A DNA stretch of 64,000 nt from Nocardia lijiangensis NBRC 108240 (GTDB taxonomy: Bacteria; Actinomycetota; Actinomycetes; Mycobacteriales; Mycobacteriaceae), in NCBI RefSeq assembly GCF_001613045.1, contig NZ_BDBP01000005.1, forward strand, positions 1 to 64,000. Direction: 5' to 3'. The position numbers and the translations under genes were made by a program. Positions 62,845 through 64,000 of this stretch are shown piece by piece. The notes beneath the pieces were generated by a model. The model was not told the DNA's origin and made no database searches. It was given only the letters and a program-made list of their open reading frames with translations. How positions within the stretch are numbered: position 1 is the first letter of the stretch; every line of letters begins with the position of its first letter.

Positions 62845-64000
62845 CTAGTTTTGGGGACAGCGATCCAGGAGCCGGTCGATGGTGGTGGTGATGGTGTCGG
62901 CGAGCAGGTCGAGGTCGGGGGTGGTGTCGTAGTCGCCGGTGATGCCGAAGCCGAGGTGGTCGCGGTAGCTCAGGATCGCGATGGAGGTGCGTAGCCGCAT
63001 CGCGATCGGGGCGTAGGGCAGGATTTCGAGGACCTTGTGGCCCTGCAGCCGCAGGGTGCGGGTAGGGCCGGGGATGTTGGTGGCCAGTCCGGCGATGCTG
63101 TGCTGGGGGAACCGCAATGCGGTGCGCACCGCCCACGCCAGGGGTGCGAAGGGTACCCATTTGGCCAGCGACAGGATCGAATTCGCCGCGCCCGCTTCGC
63201 CGCTGGCCTTGTGCTTGTTCAGGCGTGCGTGCACGGTACGTAGTTGGTCCACGGGGTCGTCGAGTTCGGTCGGCAGCTGCGGCAGCATCGCCGAGACCCG
63301 GTTGTCGAGCACCCGGTTGGCGTCGGTCGTGCGTACCGATACCGGCGCCAGGATCCGTACCGTCTCGGTGTCGGGTTCTTCGTTGCGGGCGAGCAGCATC
63401 GCCCGGAATGCGGCGGTCACTGCGGCGAGTGCGACGTCGTTGACGGTCACGTCGAACGCGGCGCCGATCTGTTTGACCTGTGCCAGCGATACCCGTGCGA
63501 CGGTGTAGCGGCGTTGGCGCCCGATCGGCCCGGTCAGTGAGGACCTGCTCTCGGGGACGATCGCGTTCCACGCCAGCGGTGCTGCGGCGCGCACTGTGCG
63601 CAGCAGCGCGGCCGGTGCCTGAACCGGCAGTCGCAGCCCGTCGGCGAGCATCGCCCGCCAATCCCAGCCACTGGCACCGCCGCTGTCCGGTTCGTGGCGG
63701 GTCGCCGCGGTGTCGGAGGTCGGGTCGCAGAAGCGTTGGAACAGGGAAATGCCGGAGACGCCGTCGAGCATGCTGTGGTGGGCGGTGACGATCAGCGCCC
63801 ACCGCTCACCGGCCAGATGCTCGACCACGGTGCAGTGCCACAGTGGGTGGTCGCGGTCGAGGCGCTGCTCCATCACGGTGGCCACCATCTCCCACAGTGC
63901 CGGCTCGTCGCACGGTTGCGGCAGCGCTGCCCAGCGCAGATGATGCCCGAGATCGAAGTGCGGGTCATCGACCCACTGCGGTGCGCTCAGATCCCAGAGT
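62845..64000 (-). CDS. WS/DGAT acyltransferase (Tgs-like), C-terminal part
   Basis: This gene runs off the right edge. The visible about 385 residues contain the catalytic HHxxxDG motif in TAHHSMLDGVSGISLF, the VNDVALAAVTAAFRAMLL helix, and the C-terminal NIPGPTRTLRLQGHKVLEIL and GFGITGDYDTTPDLD blocks. This bifunctional family makes wax esters and triacylglycerol from acyl-CoA, with the chain entering the storage lipid inclusion. The reading continues in frame to the window end (DPHFDLGHHLRWAALP), near the N-terminal part of the domain. It converges with the GIY-YIG gene. Dormancy-linked lipid storage fits the neighbouring Usp genes. Confidence 0.93.
   Translation of the reverse strand, partial: LWDLSAPQWVDDPHFDLGHHLRWAALPQPCDEPALWEMVATVMEQRLDRDHPLWHCTVVEHLAGERWALIVTAHHSMLDGVSGISLFQRFCDPTSDTAATRHEPDSGGASGWDWRAMLADGLRLPVQAPAALLRTVRAAAPLAWNAIVPESRSSLTGPIGRQRRYTVARVSLAQVKQIGAAFDVTVNDVALAAVTAAFRAMLLARNEEPDTETVRILAPVSVRTTDANRVLDNRVSAMLPQLPTELDDPVDQLRTVHARLNKHKASGEAGAANSILSLAKWVPFAPLAWAVRTALRFPQHSIAGLATNIPGPTRTLRLQGHKVLEILPYAPIAMRLRTSIAILSYRDHLGFGITGDYDTTPDLDLLADTITTTIDRLLDRCPQN

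Overview
The window looks like a chromosome segment of a high-GC mycolic-acid actinomycete, most probably Nocardia or a close relative. The evidence is the codon usage, the WS/DGAT acyltransferase, the EspG and WXG100-type (ESX) proteins, the ECF41 sigma factor, the paired Usp proteins and the modular type I polyketide synthases. The genus is inferred from gene content; no rRNA or other marker is present.

Region 1 (1-22.7 kb) is the 3' end of a type I polyketide gene cluster, with three collinear PKS genes on the + strand. The first, cut by the window edge, ends ...AT-DH-KR-ACP. The second holds KS-AT-DH-KR-ACP and KS-AT-KR-ACP. The third holds KS-AT-KR-ACP and KS-AT-KR-ACP-TE, so it is the terminal enzyme. 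Docking helices at the protein ends support the order PKS1, PKS2, PKS3. The visible ATs carry HAFH (malonyl) except the first AT of PKS3, which carries YASH (methylmalonyl). The KR next to that AT has Ala at the catalytic Ser position. The predicted chain end has two double bonds followed by oxygenated carbons.

Region 2 (22.8-29.1 kb) holds regulatory and tailoring-type genes. A double-hotdog thioesterase, an AraC regulator and an F420/LLM oxidoreductase are tied together by the same 22-bp-spaced tandem operator at two promoters. A divergent FAD monooxygenase/TetR pair has a perfect 17-bp-arm palindrome over the monooxygenase start. The housekeeping aat gene follows.

Region 3 (29.2-43 kb) is an accessory island full of broken genes: integrase remnants, an IS110-family element with a structured 5' leader, a Tn3 transposase scrap, and a frameshifted tyrosine recombinase. 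The two halves of an older + strand integrase (35.14-35.27 and 38.87-39.12 kb) flank the newer one, so one integrase-bearing segment sits inside another. Cargo includes a kinase-fold protein, two DUF6461 proteins (one fused to SUKH), a YwqG/DUF1963-like protein, a GFA-family zinc protein and several unknowns.

Region 4 (43-47.7 kb) holds a two-component system, a small exported protein, and an ECF41 sigma factor beside its likely target, an NDH-2-like oxidoreductase, closed by a strong hairpin.

Region 5 (47.8-55.1 kb) is a five-gene minus-strand ESX/type VII-associated operon: a large WXG100-like Ser-rich protein, a WXG100-type small protein, a YbaB-like protein, a repeat protein and EspG. 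A divergent YezG-like immunity-type gene lies beside it.

Region 6 (55.3-64 kb) holds a MarR/oxidoreductase pair with tandem operators, a decayed three-repeat type I-E-like CRISPR, truncated CPBP and SDR genes, and a stress/dormancy-like set: two Usp proteins, a PNPOx-fold protein, a small protein, a GIY-YIG protein and a WS/DGAT that runs off the window. No tRNA or rRNA gene was recognised.
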